NCBI GenBank assembly: GCA_020436085.1
Contig: JAGQYM010000017.1
Coordinates: 16,013-80,012 of the forward strand
Reading direction: 5' to 3'
DNA length: 64,000 nt
From: Cyclobacteriaceae bacterium
GTDB lineage: Bacteria; Bacteroidota; Bacteroidia; Cytophagales; Cyclobacteriaceae
Both the position numbers and the translations under genes were made by a program. The notes below the pieces were generated by a model. That model was given only the letters and a program-made list of their open reading frames with translations. It made no database searches and had not been told where the DNA came from. This document shows positions 16,927 through 26,371 of this stretch, piece by piece. Within the stretch, counting starts at the first letter, position 1. Every line of letters starts with the position of its first letter.

Positions 16927-18114
16927 CTATTTCTTTTCAATCACGGCCATATAAAATCCATCGAAACCTTCTGAGGGCCAGACGGACTTCTCTTCAATTA
17001 ATTTGAATAAGTCCGAGTGATTAGAAATAAACTGGTGCACTTGATCCGTGTTTTCGGATGGTAAGATGCTGCAGGTGGAGTAAACCATGAGGCCACCTTT
17101 TTTCAGCATGGAAGAATAGTCAGAAAGAATCTTCTGCTGGACCTCCTTCACCTTCTCTATGTATTCAGGGCTGAGTTTCCATTTTGCGTCAGGGTTTCGC
17201 CTCAGCACACCAAGTCCCGAACAGGGAACGTCAAGTAGTAGTCGATCAGCAGACTCGTGAAGCCGTTTAATGCTTTTAGATGATTCAATCACCCTGGTCT
17301 CGATGTTCATGGCACCGGCTCGCCTTGCTCTTTTCTTTAATTCATCCAGTTTCCATTCCTCAGTATCCATGGCTATAATCTTCCCCCTGTTTTGCATCAT
17401 CGCGGAGAGATGCAACGACTTTCCACCCGCGCCCGCGCATGCATCAATCACTCGCATACCCGCTTCGGCTCTTGTGTATGGAGCGATCAATTGAGAACCA
17501 GCATCTTGTACTTCAAACAAGCCATCTTTGAAACTTTGGGATGCGAATACGTTTGATCTCTTCGTCAAAATGAGTGCATCCTCGAATCGATTATCAACCG
17601 AGGTCTCGATATTATTCTCCAGTAGAAGTTCTCTAAGATCGCTTAAAGAAGTTTTTAGTTTATTCACACGAAGGACAACTGAAGCCTCCTCATTGAGAAA
17701 AGGGAGCTCGTGATCCCATCGTTCTTTTAACTCTTTCCGGCCCAGGTCATCCAGCCAGTTGGGTATAGATTGTTGTATGGCCGGTGCATAACTCGCTTTT
17801 AATCGTTCTGATACCTTTTTGTAGTTCAGGTTGTCGAACTCCGGGTATGGCGGCAGTTCAAGCCCTTTCCAGATGATCCACGTGCCCAAGAGTGACCAGT
17901 AATCTCTGTGTAATGATTCGCTTGCCGCCTGAAATAATCGTAGCCATCTTACAATTTCGTACACCGATTCTGCAATGAACTTTCTGTCGCGGGCTCCCCA
18001 CTTCTTGTTCTGTTTGAAAATTTTTTCAATTACTTTATCAGCATACCGGTTGTCATCGAAGATAGCCGCTAACGCTTCCACCACTGCAATCGATAGGTTC
18101 CTGTAAAGTTTCAC
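16927..18114 (-). CDS. RsmB/NOP family rRNA cytosine-C5 methyltransferase
   Basis: A 395-residue protein: an N-terminal NusB-like helical domain (about 1-130) and a C-terminal SAM methyltransferase domain (about 200-395). Motifs seen are VIDACAGAGGKSLHLSAMM (SAM loop), LLLDVPCSGLGVLRRNPD (motif IV cysteine) and MVYSTCSILPSEN (motif VI catalytic Cys). The two-cysteine pattern is diagnostic of RNA m5C methyltransferases, probably acting on 16S rRNA like RsmB. The start is GTG at 18114. It is divergent from the CHAT gene across 125 bp. Confidence 0.92.
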   Translation of the reverse strand: MKLYRNLSIAVVEALAAIFDDNRYADKVIEKIFKQNKKWGARDRKFIAESVYEIVRWLRLFQAASESLHRDYWSLLGTWIIWKGLELPPYPEFDNLNYKKVSERLKASYAPAIQQSIPNWLDDLGRKELKERWDHELPFLNEEASVVLRVNKLKTSLSDLRELLLENNIETSVDNRFEDALILTKRSNVFASQSFKDGLFEVQDAGSQLIAPYTRAEAGMRVIDACAGAGGKSLHLSAMMQNRGKIIAMDTEEWKLDELKKRARRAGAMNIETRVIESSKSIKRLHESADRLLLDVPCSGLGVLRRNPDAKWKLSPEYIEKVKEVQQKILSDYSSMLKKGGLMVYSTCSILPSENTDQVHQFISNHSDLFKLIEEKSVWPSEGFDGFYMAVIEKK

Positions 18115-18239
18115 TTTCCCTTAATTTTTGCGGAAATTTAGGGCATAATCGCTACAATCCTTTGTGTTGATAAAAAACGTTTGACTAACGTTTAAGTGGT
18201 TCGGTTTTTGATAAACTTTGCACTTGTGTTTGACAACTT

Positions 18240-21050
18240 ATGAAACGACTAAGTCTACTTCTCGCGCTTGTAATCTTTGTGCCCGCTGTTGCTTCCGCTC
18301 AGGAAGACTGGACAAAGTCATTGTTTAAAGGTTTGGGTGACTCGGGAGCTAAGAAAAAAGCAGAGTTGGATCAAATTGATTTTCAATTTGCGATATCTGT
18401 TAATGAGAACGCCAGCTTTTTTGATGTAGAGCAAAAAGGTGAGGGATGGGCGCGAGGTCTTTATTCCTTAAAGGATCGTGCCGACAAATCTCCATCTGAA
18501 ATAGCAAGAGATACACTCGAGCTAGCCGTTGGATTTTATAACGCGCGTTGGTACAAATTGGCTGAAAGCTCCTTCATGGATGCCAAAAACTACATGGAGA
18601 CAAACGATCTAAAGGAAGACATCAGTTATCTCCGCTGCCTCAGTAACATCGGCTTGGTTTACTTGGTGCAAGGAAGAATGGACGAGGCTCAGCAGTATCT
18701 AACTGATGCTATTAATATGAGTGAACAGTCGCAAGGAAAAACGAGTGCAGCCTATGCGGCCAACCTGAATAGCATGGCAAAACTTGAACAGCAACTCGGG
18801 AAGTATAATGATGCTGAAAAGAAATTCAATGATGCACTAGGATTGTGTAAGGAAATCTTTGGCGAGGCCTCGATGCAAAACGCAATCTTACTGAATAATA
18901 AGGCCATGCTGTATCAGGATCTCGGACGATTTGATCAGGCGATCAAACTTATGCAGGAAGCTAACTCAGCATCTGATGCCGCCCCAAAGAAAGCACTGCA
19001 AGGCAAAAAGTCTTTTGATAATCGCAGGTTTCAGTTAAACCTCGCGTCAACTTACCAGGTGTCAGGAGACCTTGCTAAAGCAGAGAGTACATTCCTCGAC
19101 ATTAAAAAGGTATTTGAAAGCCGTCTACAAAAAAATAACCCGGAATATGCAAGCCTACTTAACCAATTGGGCGTGTTGTATATCGAAATGGGTAAGATGG
19201 ACCAGGTGGAGGAACTGCTAACTAAGGCGCTTGATGTTTATAAAAAGAAATTTACAGAGAACAACGCTGCATACGCAAAGACCTTAAATGACCTTGGTAA
19301 TTATTACCGGATGAATTCTCGCTATGACGATGCGGAGAAGGCATTATTGAAATCAAGAGAAATTAACCTAAGTGTGCTCAGTGCCAATCACCCCGACTAT
19401 GTGAAGTCTGTGGAAGACCTGGGCATTTTGTATTGGAAGAAAAATGACTTCGCGAAAGCAAAGACTTACTATGCCGAGGCAATGGAGAAGTCACTTGACT
19501 TCATCAATCAATACTTTCCTCCGATGAGTGAGGCTGAAAAGACAAAGTATTGGGATGTGCTGCAACCACGTTTTCAAAGATTTTTCAATTATGCCATTGA
19601 TGCAAGCGCTTCTGACAACGCGATGTTGGTCGACTTGTACAACTATCAAATTGCTACAAAAGCTTTGCTCCTGAGTTCTACAAGCAAGATCAAACAGACG
19701 ATCCTTGCGAGTGGTGATCAAAAACTGATTGACGATTACTTGTCGTGGATCGCGCAAAAGGAAACGCTGGCAAGATACTATGCGCTTTCCAAGGAAGAGT
19801 TGACGAAGCAGAATATCAATCTCACCTCTCTAGAAAATCAGGCAAACCAGTTGGAGCGCTCACTGTCGGAGCGATCTAAAGACTTCTCCGAGGGATATGC
19901 AACAGAGAAAATAACATTATCGCAGGTAGCATCACTTCTTACGGACACCGAAGCTGTCGTTGAGATCATTCGCTTGCATGGCTTTGACAAAATGTTGACC
20001 AGCAACTCCAGGTATGCGATGTTGGTGTTAACGCGTGGAGCTACTGTTCCAAAACTTGTTGTGCTTGACAACGGAGATCAACTGGAGACTCGTTACTCGA
20101 AGTTTTATAAAAACTCAATTCAGCAACGTACCGAGGACACCTATTCCTATGATCAGTATTGGTCAAAGATTGATCCTTTATTAGCCGGAAAGAAGACCGT
20201 TTACTTTTCTCCCGATGGTGTTTATAATCAAATCAATGTAAGCACACTGAAGAAACCGGATGCGGATTACGTGTTGAACCGATACGATATGGTCGTGCTA
20301 GGTAACTCAAAAGATTTGATTGGGATCAAGAATAAAAAGGCCGGAACTCCAAAGAAGGACGCATTCTTGTTAGGTTTCCCGGATTACGGTGGAAATGCAG
20401 TTGCTGCTTTGCCTGGTACAAAAGTAGAGTTGGCGACAGTGACGAAGATTTTGAAAGCAAATGGCTACGCGGTAACTGCAATGTCCGAAGGACAAGCATC
20501 GGAGAAAAATATCAAAGCAGTGAAAGGTCCCTACTTGATGCACATCGCCACACACGGCTACTTTCTTGCGGATGGTGATGTGGACAGTGGATCAGCAGTC
20601 GGAGTCAGCGCTGAAAATGCAAAGAGCAATCCACTACTTCGTTCTGGTCTTCTACTAGCAGGTGCTTCAAAGACGATAAGTGGGCACGCAATACCAGATT
20701 TGGAAAGCAATGACAATGGTGTGTTGACGGCCTATGAAGCGATGAACCTCTCGCTGGAAGGAACTGACCTGATCATCCTCAGTGCGTGTGAAACGGGCTT
20801 AGGAGATGTTCGTGCTGGTGAAGGAGTGTACGGACTTCAGCGCGCGTTCCAGGTAGCGGGTGCAAATGCGTTAATTATGAGTTTGTGGAAAGTAGATGAT
20901 GAGGCCACTCAGGCTTTGATGACTAACTTCTACACGAACTGGGCCAAAACCAATAACAAGCTTAAAGCTTTTAAACAGGCACAAACTCAGTTGATGACCA
21001 AATACAAGGATCCTTACTACTGGGGTGCGTTTGTAATGATGGGGCAGTAA
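18240..21050 (+). CDS. Exported TPR-CHAT domain protein (caspase-like protease fold)
   Basis: A 936-residue protein with a signal peptide (residues 1-20, cleavage after ASAQ or nearby). At least eight tetratricopeptide-type helical pairs span about residues 85-420 (for example AAYAANLNSMAKLEQQLGKY and PEYASLLNQLGVLYIEMGKM). A helical linker follows, then a C-terminal CHAT domain (about 640-936). The presumed catalytic dyad is intact: H772 in MHIATHGYF and C850 in LSACETGLGD, followed by ALIMSLWKVDDEAT. CHAT proteins are clan CD cysteine peptidases related to caspases and separase. It is a single gene, with no recognisable substrate or toxin neighbour. Export would place it in the periplasm, so cytoplasmic suicide roles are less likely. 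Confidence 0.9.
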   Translation: MKRLSLLLALVIFVPAVASAQEDWTKSLFKGLGDSGAKKKAELDQIDFQFAISVNENASFFDVEQKGEGWARGLYSLKDRADKSPSEIARDTLELAVGFYNARWYKLAESSFMDAKNYMETNDLKEDISYLRCLSNIGLVYLVQGRMDEAQQYLTDAINMSEQSQGKTSAAYAANLNSMAKLEQQLGKYNDAEKKFNDALGLCKEIFGEASMQNAILLNNKAMLYQDLGRFDQAIKLMQEANSASDAAPKKALQGKKSFDNRRFQLNLASTYQVSGDLAKAESTFLDIKKVFESRLQKNNPEYASLLNQLGVLYIEMGKMDQVEELLTKALDVYKKKFTENNAAYAKTLNDLGNYYRMNSRYDDAEKALLKSREINLSVLSANHPDYVKSVEDLGILYWKKNDFAKAKTYYAEAMEKSLDFINQYFPPMSEAEKTKYWDVLQPRFQRFFNYAIDASASDNAMLVDLYNYQIATKALLLSSTSKIKQTILASGDQKLIDDYLSWIAQKETLARYYALSKEELTKQNINLTSLENQANQLERSLSERSKDFSEGYATEKITLSQVASLLTDTEAVVEIIRLHGFDKMLTSNSRYAMLVLTRGATVPKLVVLDNGDQLETRYSKFYKNSIQQRTEDTYSYDQYWSKIDPLLAGKKTVYFSPDGVYNQINVSTLKKPDADYVLNRYDMVVLGNSKDLIGIKNKKAGTPKKDAFLLGFPDYGGNAVAALPGTKVELATVTKILKANGYAVTAMSEGQASEKNIKAVKGPYLMHIATHGYFLADGDVDSGSAVGVSAENAKSNPLLRSGLLLAGASKTISGHAIPDLESNDNGVLTAYEAMNLSLEGTDLIILSACETGLGDVRAGEGVYGLQRAFQVAGANALIMSLWKVDDEATQALMTNFYTNWAKTNNKLKAFKQAQTQLMTKYKDPYYWGAFVMMGQ

Positions 21051-21054
21051 GGTC

Positions 21055-21636
21055 TTAAAACGTTTTCCGCTGTTTCCGTTTGAATAGCACCTTAGGCAAT
21101 TTCATGCCAAGGATGAGCGACACCCAACCCAGAAGCACAACATGTTCAAGATAGGTTCCACCTACGTTAGGCAGTGAGCCACGAACTCTCGGTAAATAGG
21201 TGAGAAAGAAAATTCCCCAAACGAAGTACTGAAAGACAATCACGAATTTGTTGAAAGTAATCTCAGTGATTAGCCCCTTCCTTAGTCTTTCGGAAAGGAT
21301 AGGCATGAGGAATATGAGCGAGTAGGCTACGAATCCTCCAGCGAACCGATAGAGGATAATAGGAGTTCCTGAAAAATAAATAAACGATAGTAGCTCAATC
21401 AGGTGAATGCCATGTGCAAGCGCAAAAATGTGAAACGGGTTTGGAGATAACCACGAATAAATATCTTCGGGTCGTCTTGCTAGAAAAATAACGCTAAAAA
21501 TCATCAGCGAAAATCGACCGCTAAATCTGGTAACGGCCTGCAGTCCCTCAATAGTCCAGCCGTAGTTGACGACACCAAGCCCGCCTATACCGGCTTCTAT
21601 AATGATACAAATCAGAATAGCGTTTCTAAACGTCAC
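21055..21636 (-). CDS. Hypothetical multi-pass membrane protein
   Basis: A 193-residue protein with about six hydrophobic segments and a histidine-containing stretch (IFALAHGIHLIELLSF), which vaguely recalls heme-binding membrane families; no family is assigned. The start is GTG (21636), two bases after the stop of the aminotransferase gene, so the two form an operon. The 3' end is 4 bp from the stop of the convergent CHAT gene. Confidence 0.65.
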   Translation of the reverse strand: MTFRNAILICIIIEAGIGGLGVVNYGWTIEGLQAVTRFSGRFSLMIFSVIFLARRPEDIYSWLSPNPFHIFALAHGIHLIELLSFIYFSGTPIILYRFAGGFVAYSLIFLMPILSERLRKGLITEITFNKFVIVFQYFVWGIFFLTYLPRVRGSLPNVGGTYLEHVVLLGWVSLILGMKLPKVLFKRKQRKTF

Positions 21637-21638
21637 GG

Positions 21639-22817
21639 TTACTCACTTAAATCTTCAAGTCCTTGGATTAACGAATCAATTTCATCTTCTGTATTATAGT
21701 AGTGAGGTGAAATGCGTAAAGCCCACTCTACTTTCTTTTTGGCAAAATCAATTTGTGCATAGCTTCGGTGGCTACTTGAAGTATTTATCCGTAGCGCCCG
21801 TAGGTAATCTACAACTTCACCAGGTTGTTTCCCTGGCATATCTACTGTGATGATACTGCTAAGATTGGCTCCAATATCCAGGGTTCGAAGTTCGATGGAG
21901 TTGAGTTTTTTACGGATAATGCGACAGAGGTCATTATTTCTATCGCTGATATTTTTAATGCCAATTTTTAATGCATATTCGATTGCTGCCTTGCTTCCGA
22001 TCACGAGCGCATAAGGTAGTTCCCACTCCTCGAATCGTTTTGCATCAGGTCTTGCCTCAAATGAATCAGCATTATTCCATTCGGCACCTCGCATATCTAC
22101 GAATAGTGGTGTCATATTTTTTTGTAATACATTGTCAGACACATAGAGGAAGCCAGCACCTCTCGGTCCTCTTAAAAATTTCCGCATGGTAGCACTTAAA
22201 AAGTCGCAGCCAATCGCCCTCACATCCACGGGTATCTGCCCTACTGACTGACATGCATCCAATAAATACAAGACGTCATGCTTTCTGCACAGTTTGCCGA
22301 CCTCTTCAACTGGTTGAATAAGTCCAGTGTTTGTCGGCACATGAGTGATAGAAACCAACTTCGGTCGATGTTCTTTAATAAGGCTTTCCAGGCTATCGAG
22401 GTCGATTCCCCCAGAATCAAGGCTGTTGGCTCTCACCAATTTTATCTCTTGTCGATTTTGAAGCGACAATAACGCAAGCTGGTTGGAGATGTAGTCTTCA
22501 TTTGCAATAATGACTACGTCCCCCTTTTGCAATGGCACTGACGATAACGCTATGTCAAATGCGCTAGTGGCGCTGGAAGTAAATGCAATATTTTTTGAGG
22601 TAGTATTTAAAAGCTGGGCTGCACTTTTATAAAACCCAAATATATCATCACTCCTAAAATCTGCTGCCTCATAACCACCGGTCACCGCCTCGTAAGCAAG
22701 GTATTCTTGCATAGCATTTGTTACAAATTGAGTTGGCAAAGAAGATCCTGCGTTGTTAAAGTGAATCTTATGTTCGCAACCAGGAGTGTCTTTCCGAACT
22801 TCTTCTATGTTAATCAT
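21639..22817 (-). CDS. Class V-fold PLP-dependent aminotransferase
   Basis: A 392-residue enzyme of the cysteine desulfurase / isopenicillin N epimerase superfamily. It has HFNNAGSSLPTQFV at the N-terminus, AFTSSATSAFDIAL around the PLP phosphate site, LLDACQSVGQIPVD (Asp that binds the pyridine nitrogen, and the following Gln) and FLSATMRKFLRGPRGAGFLY with the Schiff-base lysine. There is no mobile-loop cysteine typical of NifS/SufS, so a desulfurase role is less likely. The exact reaction is unknown. It overlaps nothing but is followed after 2 bp by a membrane protein gene. Confidence 0.85.
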   Translation of the reverse strand: MINIEEVRKDTPGCEHKIHFNNAGSSLPTQFVTNAMQEYLAYEAVTGGYEAADFRSDDIFGFYKSAAQLLNTTSKNIAFTSSATSAFDIALSSVPLQKGDVVIIANEDYISNQLALLSLQNRQEIKLVRANSLDSGGIDLDSLESLIKEHRPKLVSITHVPTNTGLIQPVEEVGKLCRKHDVLYLLDACQSVGQIPVDVRAIGCDFLSATMRKFLRGPRGAGFLYVSDNVLQKNMTPLFVDMRGAEWNNADSFEARPDAKRFEEWELPYALVIGSKAAIEYALKIGIKNISDRNNDLCRIIRKKLNSIELRTLDIGANLSSIITVDMPGKQPGEVVDYLRALRINTSSSHRSYAQIDFAKKKVEWALRISPHYYNTEDEIDSLIQGLEDLSE

Positions 22818-22897
22818 GTGGACGTGCGAATGAGATTAGAATATTCAAAAGCTTGAATTACTATAAGGTATCAAATTGAATTAATTAAACAATCAAT

Positions 22898-25303
22898 TCA
22901 ATTCTCTGCTGGCTTAAGTTTTAGACTACCGGTGGAGTTGGCTCTGATTTCGTCAGCATTCATAAGCATCTTCCGCACTGAGCCAGTGGCGAACATTTCA
23001 GCCTGATCGTCATAGTGCGGGCTCATAAGGTTTCCGGATTGCCCTGAGGGAGAAACGGTATAACCATTCTCGATGTCACCAAAATCGGTAACCTTACGTA
23101 AGGCAGGTCCGCTGATTACCGGGAATGTTCCTAATGTGTCAAGCGTGAACATTAAATTGTTCAAAACTTCAATTCCTCCGGGAACTTCAAATGGACCTAC
23201 ATTAAAGATTTTATCTAATGGTTTCACAGCGCCCAAGGGGTGGCCATGCGTCAATGAATGAACTCTTTTCCACTTCCATTGATTTATGTCACTTCCAAGT
23301 TTTGAAGTGAGGAGGGTTAGCGTTTTGTCAGCGGCACGTTCAAAAATCAACGTGCGAGTTTCTTTTGCATTGGACGTCTTTACGTTATCCCACCATCGAG
23401 AGGAGTCGTTGCTAATTATTTTCAAATATGAACTTTTCATCACAGAACTGTTTAGCAAAGACTTGAATGATGTTGTTCCAATTTCATCTGGCAACGACTG
23501 ATAAAGGATAAATGAGAGTATGTTGTAATATAGAGAGGGAGCGATATCATCGGCTTGGTGATCCCCGTTCCAATTTTCTAATATCGAAATCAATTCTTTG
23601 TGACTGTCATTACCGACAGTTGCCAATACCTTTGCAATTTCTTTGGCGACCAGCGTTGTGGTTTCGGATGTTACATCAAGTTGCATCTTCTGGAGTTCCG
23701 CTGCAGAGAACTTCTTGTCAGCTTCCAATAAACTCACAATACGATGAGCTCGCGCCCTTGGATAATAATATCCAGGGTAGACCACACCATCAACAGTATC
23801 CGGTTGGTTGTTCGATGAATAAACGTATCCCCATGGTGGATTGATGGCCTGCGGATTTTTTGAAAAATCGTAGTGGCCGAGATATTCGTCTTCACCGCTG
23901 GATCCATTCAAAAATAGTTTAGGTTGGGTGTGAGCCGGACGAATAGGCAGCTTGCCGACAGCCCACCATGCGATGTTACCGTCCTTATCTCCATACATCA
24001 CGTTCAGTCCTGGTGAGGTGAACAACGAAGCCGCTCGTTGTGTCTCTTCAATTGATCTGGAATGATTGAGTAAGTAGGCCGCCTCAAGAGCCCTATTCGG
24101 ATGTTGTGTTAGCATCCAACTTAGTGATACCAAAGAAGTCTGCTCTTCCACGTCCTCAATGATGCCATTTACAATTGGACCATGTCTGGTTGATCGGACT
24201 TCAAGAAGTAAATCGTCACCACCTTTGATTTTGATCACTTCCATACGCGATCCAACAGACTCCCATTCTCCCATGAACTTCACTTCCTGCTGGTTGGCGG
24301 GGTTGACTTCTTCAAGGAAAAAATCTGTTTCATCATTCTCAAACATTGTTAGACCCCAACCACCGTGTCGGTTGTTACCCAACAGTCCAAAGGGAATACC
24401 GGCAATGTGATGGCCATAGAAGCTAAATCCTGGATACTCGAGATGAGCTTCATACCAAACTGCGGGTTGCCCAAATCCTATGTGCGTATCGTTAGCAAGA
24501 ATCGGGAAACCAGATTGTGATTTGTCGGATGAAACAACCCATCCATTGCTACCAGTCCAAAGTGGAATCGGGAGTTGTTCGAGGCTTTCGTTTAGGGCAG
24601 ATATAAGATTTTCAAGATTTTGTTTTTTGATCTCACCATTATAGTTGCGAATGCGCTCTGCATTTGGCGGGGAGGACAGGTTGAAGTCTTTTAGGTAGTC
24701 ATCTCCGAATTCCTGCCTGATTTTTTCCAACACTGGATCTACACGAAGCCCCTCGGCAAAACCAAAAGACATAAAGCCGACCGCCAGGTAAATATCTCTT
24801 GGTTCGAATTTAGTTTTAGGAATTCCAATGATACTGAACTCAATCGGAGTCGGACCGTTGTCAATAAACGCGTTGATCCCACGTTGATAGGCAAGCGCTT
24901 CGCGTTGCCATGCCGCTGTGTCCGCACTCAAAAATTGCTGTGCACTTTGACTGGCAAACTCATTGATACCAAGCGTTCGGAACAGCTTGTCAACCTTAAT
25001 TAAATCTTCGCCAAGTACTTCTGATAGCCTGCCGTCTGCAGCCCTTCTTAACATTTCCATTTGGAACAAACGATCTTGAGCGTGAACGTACCCCAAGGCA
25101 TAGTAGGCATCCAATTCACTAGCAGCATAGATGTGAGGCACACCAAACTTATCGTATTGAACTTCGACCTCTTTCTCTAAGCCGGTTAGCGTAACCGTTC
25201 CATCATAGGAGGGCTTTCGAAGTTGAAGGAAAATGAATATAAAGGCAACTACAGCAATTAGAAGTAGCGCGACTACGATACCGATCCACTTAAAGACTCG
25301 CAT
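22898..25303 (-). CDS. Penicillin acylase family Ntn-hydrolase
   Basis: An 801-residue exported or membrane-anchored precursor. The N-terminal hydrophobic segment (about 5-27) is followed by the alpha chain (with VQYDKFGVPHIYA and GYVHAQDRLFQMEMLRRAADG). The autocatalytic cleavage site is Gly251-Ser252 in TGSNGWVVSSDKS, where Ser252 becomes the N-terminal nucleophile of the beta chain (PILANDTHIGF, GIPFGLLGNNRHGGWGLTM follow). Family members hydrolyse amide bonds of penicillins, acyl-homoserine lactones or other N-acyl compounds; the native substrate here is unknown. It is divergent from the D-Ala-D-Ala dipeptidase gene with 44 bp between starts. Confidence 0.92.
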   Translation of the reverse strand: MRVFKWIGIVVALLLIAVVAFIFIFLQLRKPSYDGTVTLTGLEKEVEVQYDKFGVPHIYAASELDAYYALGYVHAQDRLFQMEMLRRAADGRLSEVLGEDLIKVDKLFRTLGINEFASQSAQQFLSADTAAWQREALAYQRGINAFIDNGPTPIEFSIIGIPKTKFEPRDIYLAVGFMSFGFAEGLRVDPVLEKIRQEFGDDYLKDFNLSSPPNAERIRNYNGEIKKQNLENLISALNESLEQLPIPLWTGSNGWVVSSDKSQSGFPILANDTHIGFGQPAVWYEAHLEYPGFSFYGHHIAGIPFGLLGNNRHGGWGLTMFENDETDFFLEEVNPANQQEVKFMGEWESVGSRMEVIKIKGGDDLLLEVRSTRHGPIVNGIIEDVEEQTSLVSLSWMLTQHPNRALEAAYLLNHSRSIEETQRAASLFTSPGLNVMYGDKDGNIAWWAVGKLPIRPAHTQPKLFLNGSSGEDEYLGHYDFSKNPQAINPPWGYVYSSNNQPDTVDGVVYPGYYYPRARAHRIVSLLEADKKFSAAELQKMQLDVTSETTTLVAKEIAKVLATVGNDSHKELISILENWNGDHQADDIAPSLYYNILSFILYQSLPDEIGTTSFKSLLNSSVMKSSYLKIISNDSSRWWDNVKTSNAKETRTLIFERAADKTLTLLTSKLGSDINQWKWKRVHSLTHGHPLGAVKPLDKIFNVGPFEVPGGIEVLNNLMFTLDTLGTFPVISGPALRKVTDFGDIENGYTVSPSGQSGNLMSPHYDDQAEMFATGSVRKMLMNADEIRANSTGSLKLKPAEN

Positions 25304-25347
25304 ACATTATCAGGATTAATCTAAAGTTAAAATATCTATCTTTAACC

Positions 25348-26037
25348 ATGATGAGTCTCACAAGAAATCTATTAGCTGCGTTTCTTATTGTATTATCTGT
25401 CAACGCTTTTGGACAATATAAATATGGCCTTCAACCCATGTCGCTGAACGGATATTTGAACGAGATTAAAGCTCATCCTGAAAAGGAATTGGTTGATCTT
25501 GAAGATGCCATTCCTGGAATCGTCCTGGACATTCGCTATGCCACAACTAATAACTTTACCGGAGAGGTGATTTACACCCTGGCAAAAGCGTATGCTAGAA
25601 AGCCTGTGGCTGCGGCTCTTTCCAAAGTTCAGGGAGATCTTAAAAAGAAGGGACTCGAATTAAAAATTCATGATGGCTACCGGCCATATTCTGCCACAGT
25701 GAAGTTTTATGAGGTTTATGGGGATACCACATTTGTTGCCTCTCCCTATCAGGGCTCTCGTCACAACAGGGGATGTGCTCTCGATCTTACCCTGATCGAC
25801 AGTAAAACTAAAAATGAAATTAAGATGCCAACTCCTTATGACTCTTTTCAGGAAGAGGCGTTTCCCGATTTTCCGCTGAAGGATAAGGTGGCAATCAAGA
25901 ATCGCGAGATGCTGAGGTCAGCAATGGAGAAGCGCGGATTCAAAGTGTATGCATCTGAGTGGTGGCACTTTGACTTTGTGGGCTGGGAAAAATTTGAAGT
26001 GATGGATATCGACTTTGAGGAGCTGATTAAAAATTAA
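25348..26037 (+). CDS. D-Ala-D-Ala dipeptidase, M15D/VanX family, exported
   Basis: A 229-residue protein with a signal peptide (cleavage near NAFGQ). The core has IHDGYRPYSATVKFYE (Arg of the active site), the zinc motif SRHNRGCALDLTL with H139 and D146, and SEWWHFDF with catalytic E204 and zinc ligand H207. This matches VanX/DdpX/PcgL-type D-alanyl-D-alanine dipeptidases. Since the enzyme is exported, it more likely recycles peptidoglycan D-Ala-D-Ala outside the cytoplasm than mediates vancomycin resistance. No vanHA genes are nearby. MazG follows after 7 bp. Confidence 0.92.
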   Translation: MMSLTRNLLAAFLIVLSVNAFGQYKYGLQPMSLNGYLNEIKAHPEKELVDLEDAIPGIVLDIRYATTNNFTGEVIYTLAKAYARKPVAAALSKVQGDLKKKGLELKIHDGYRPYSATVKFYEVYGDTTFVASPYQGSRHNRGCALDLTLIDSKTKNEIKMPTPYDSFQEEAFPDFPLKDKVAIKNREMLRSAMEKRGFKVYASEWWHFDFVGWEKFEVMDIDFEELIKN

Positions 26038-26044
26038 CATCAAA

Positions 26045-26371
26045 ATGACAATCGAAGAAGCGCAGAAGACAGTTGACACATGGATTAAAACTACTGGTGT
26101 CAGGTACTTCAACGAACTTACCAATATGGCAAATCTGACCGAGGAAGTAGGGGAGGTGGCCCGCATTATGTCAAGGAGGTATGGTGAACAGTCTGAGAAA
26201 CCTTCTGATAAAGGCAAAGATCTCGGTGACGAGATGGCCGATGTTTTATGGGTGCTATTATGCCTTGCGAATCAGACAGGTGTAAACCTGACAGAGGCGT
26301 TTCAAAGAAATTTGAAAAAGAAGTCAGAACGAGACAAGGATCGTCATCGTGACAACCCGAAGTTACAATAA
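26045..26371 (+). CDS. MazG-like nucleotide pyrophosphohydrolase
   Basis: A 108-residue all-alpha NTP pyrophosphohydrolase. The metal-binding motifs are LTEEVGEVARIM (ExxE) and DLGDEMADVLWVLLCLA (ExxD). Such proteins hydrolyse nucleoside triphosphates to monophosphates and pyrophosphate, often to clear non-canonical nucleotides. The single-domain form is about half the size of E. coli MazG. It lies 7 bp after the dipeptidase stop, and its 3' end overlaps the convergent comB gene by 9 bp. Confidence 0.9.
   Translation: MTIEEAQKTVDTWIKTTGVRYFNELTNMANLTEEVGEVARIMSRRYGEQSEKPSDKGKDLGDEMADVLWVLLCLANQTGVNLTEAFQRNLKKKSERDKDRHRDNPKLQ

Noticed and set aside
21057-21066. AAAACGTTTT palindrome between the CHAT gene and the convergent gene
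   Set aside because: It is short and A/T-rich with no room for a loop or a proper T-run, so it is not supported as a terminator.
25348-26037. Vancomycin resistance (vanX) call
   Set aside because: The enzyme family fits, but it has a signal peptide and there are no vanH, vanA or vanRS genes beside it. Peptidoglycan turnover is more likely.
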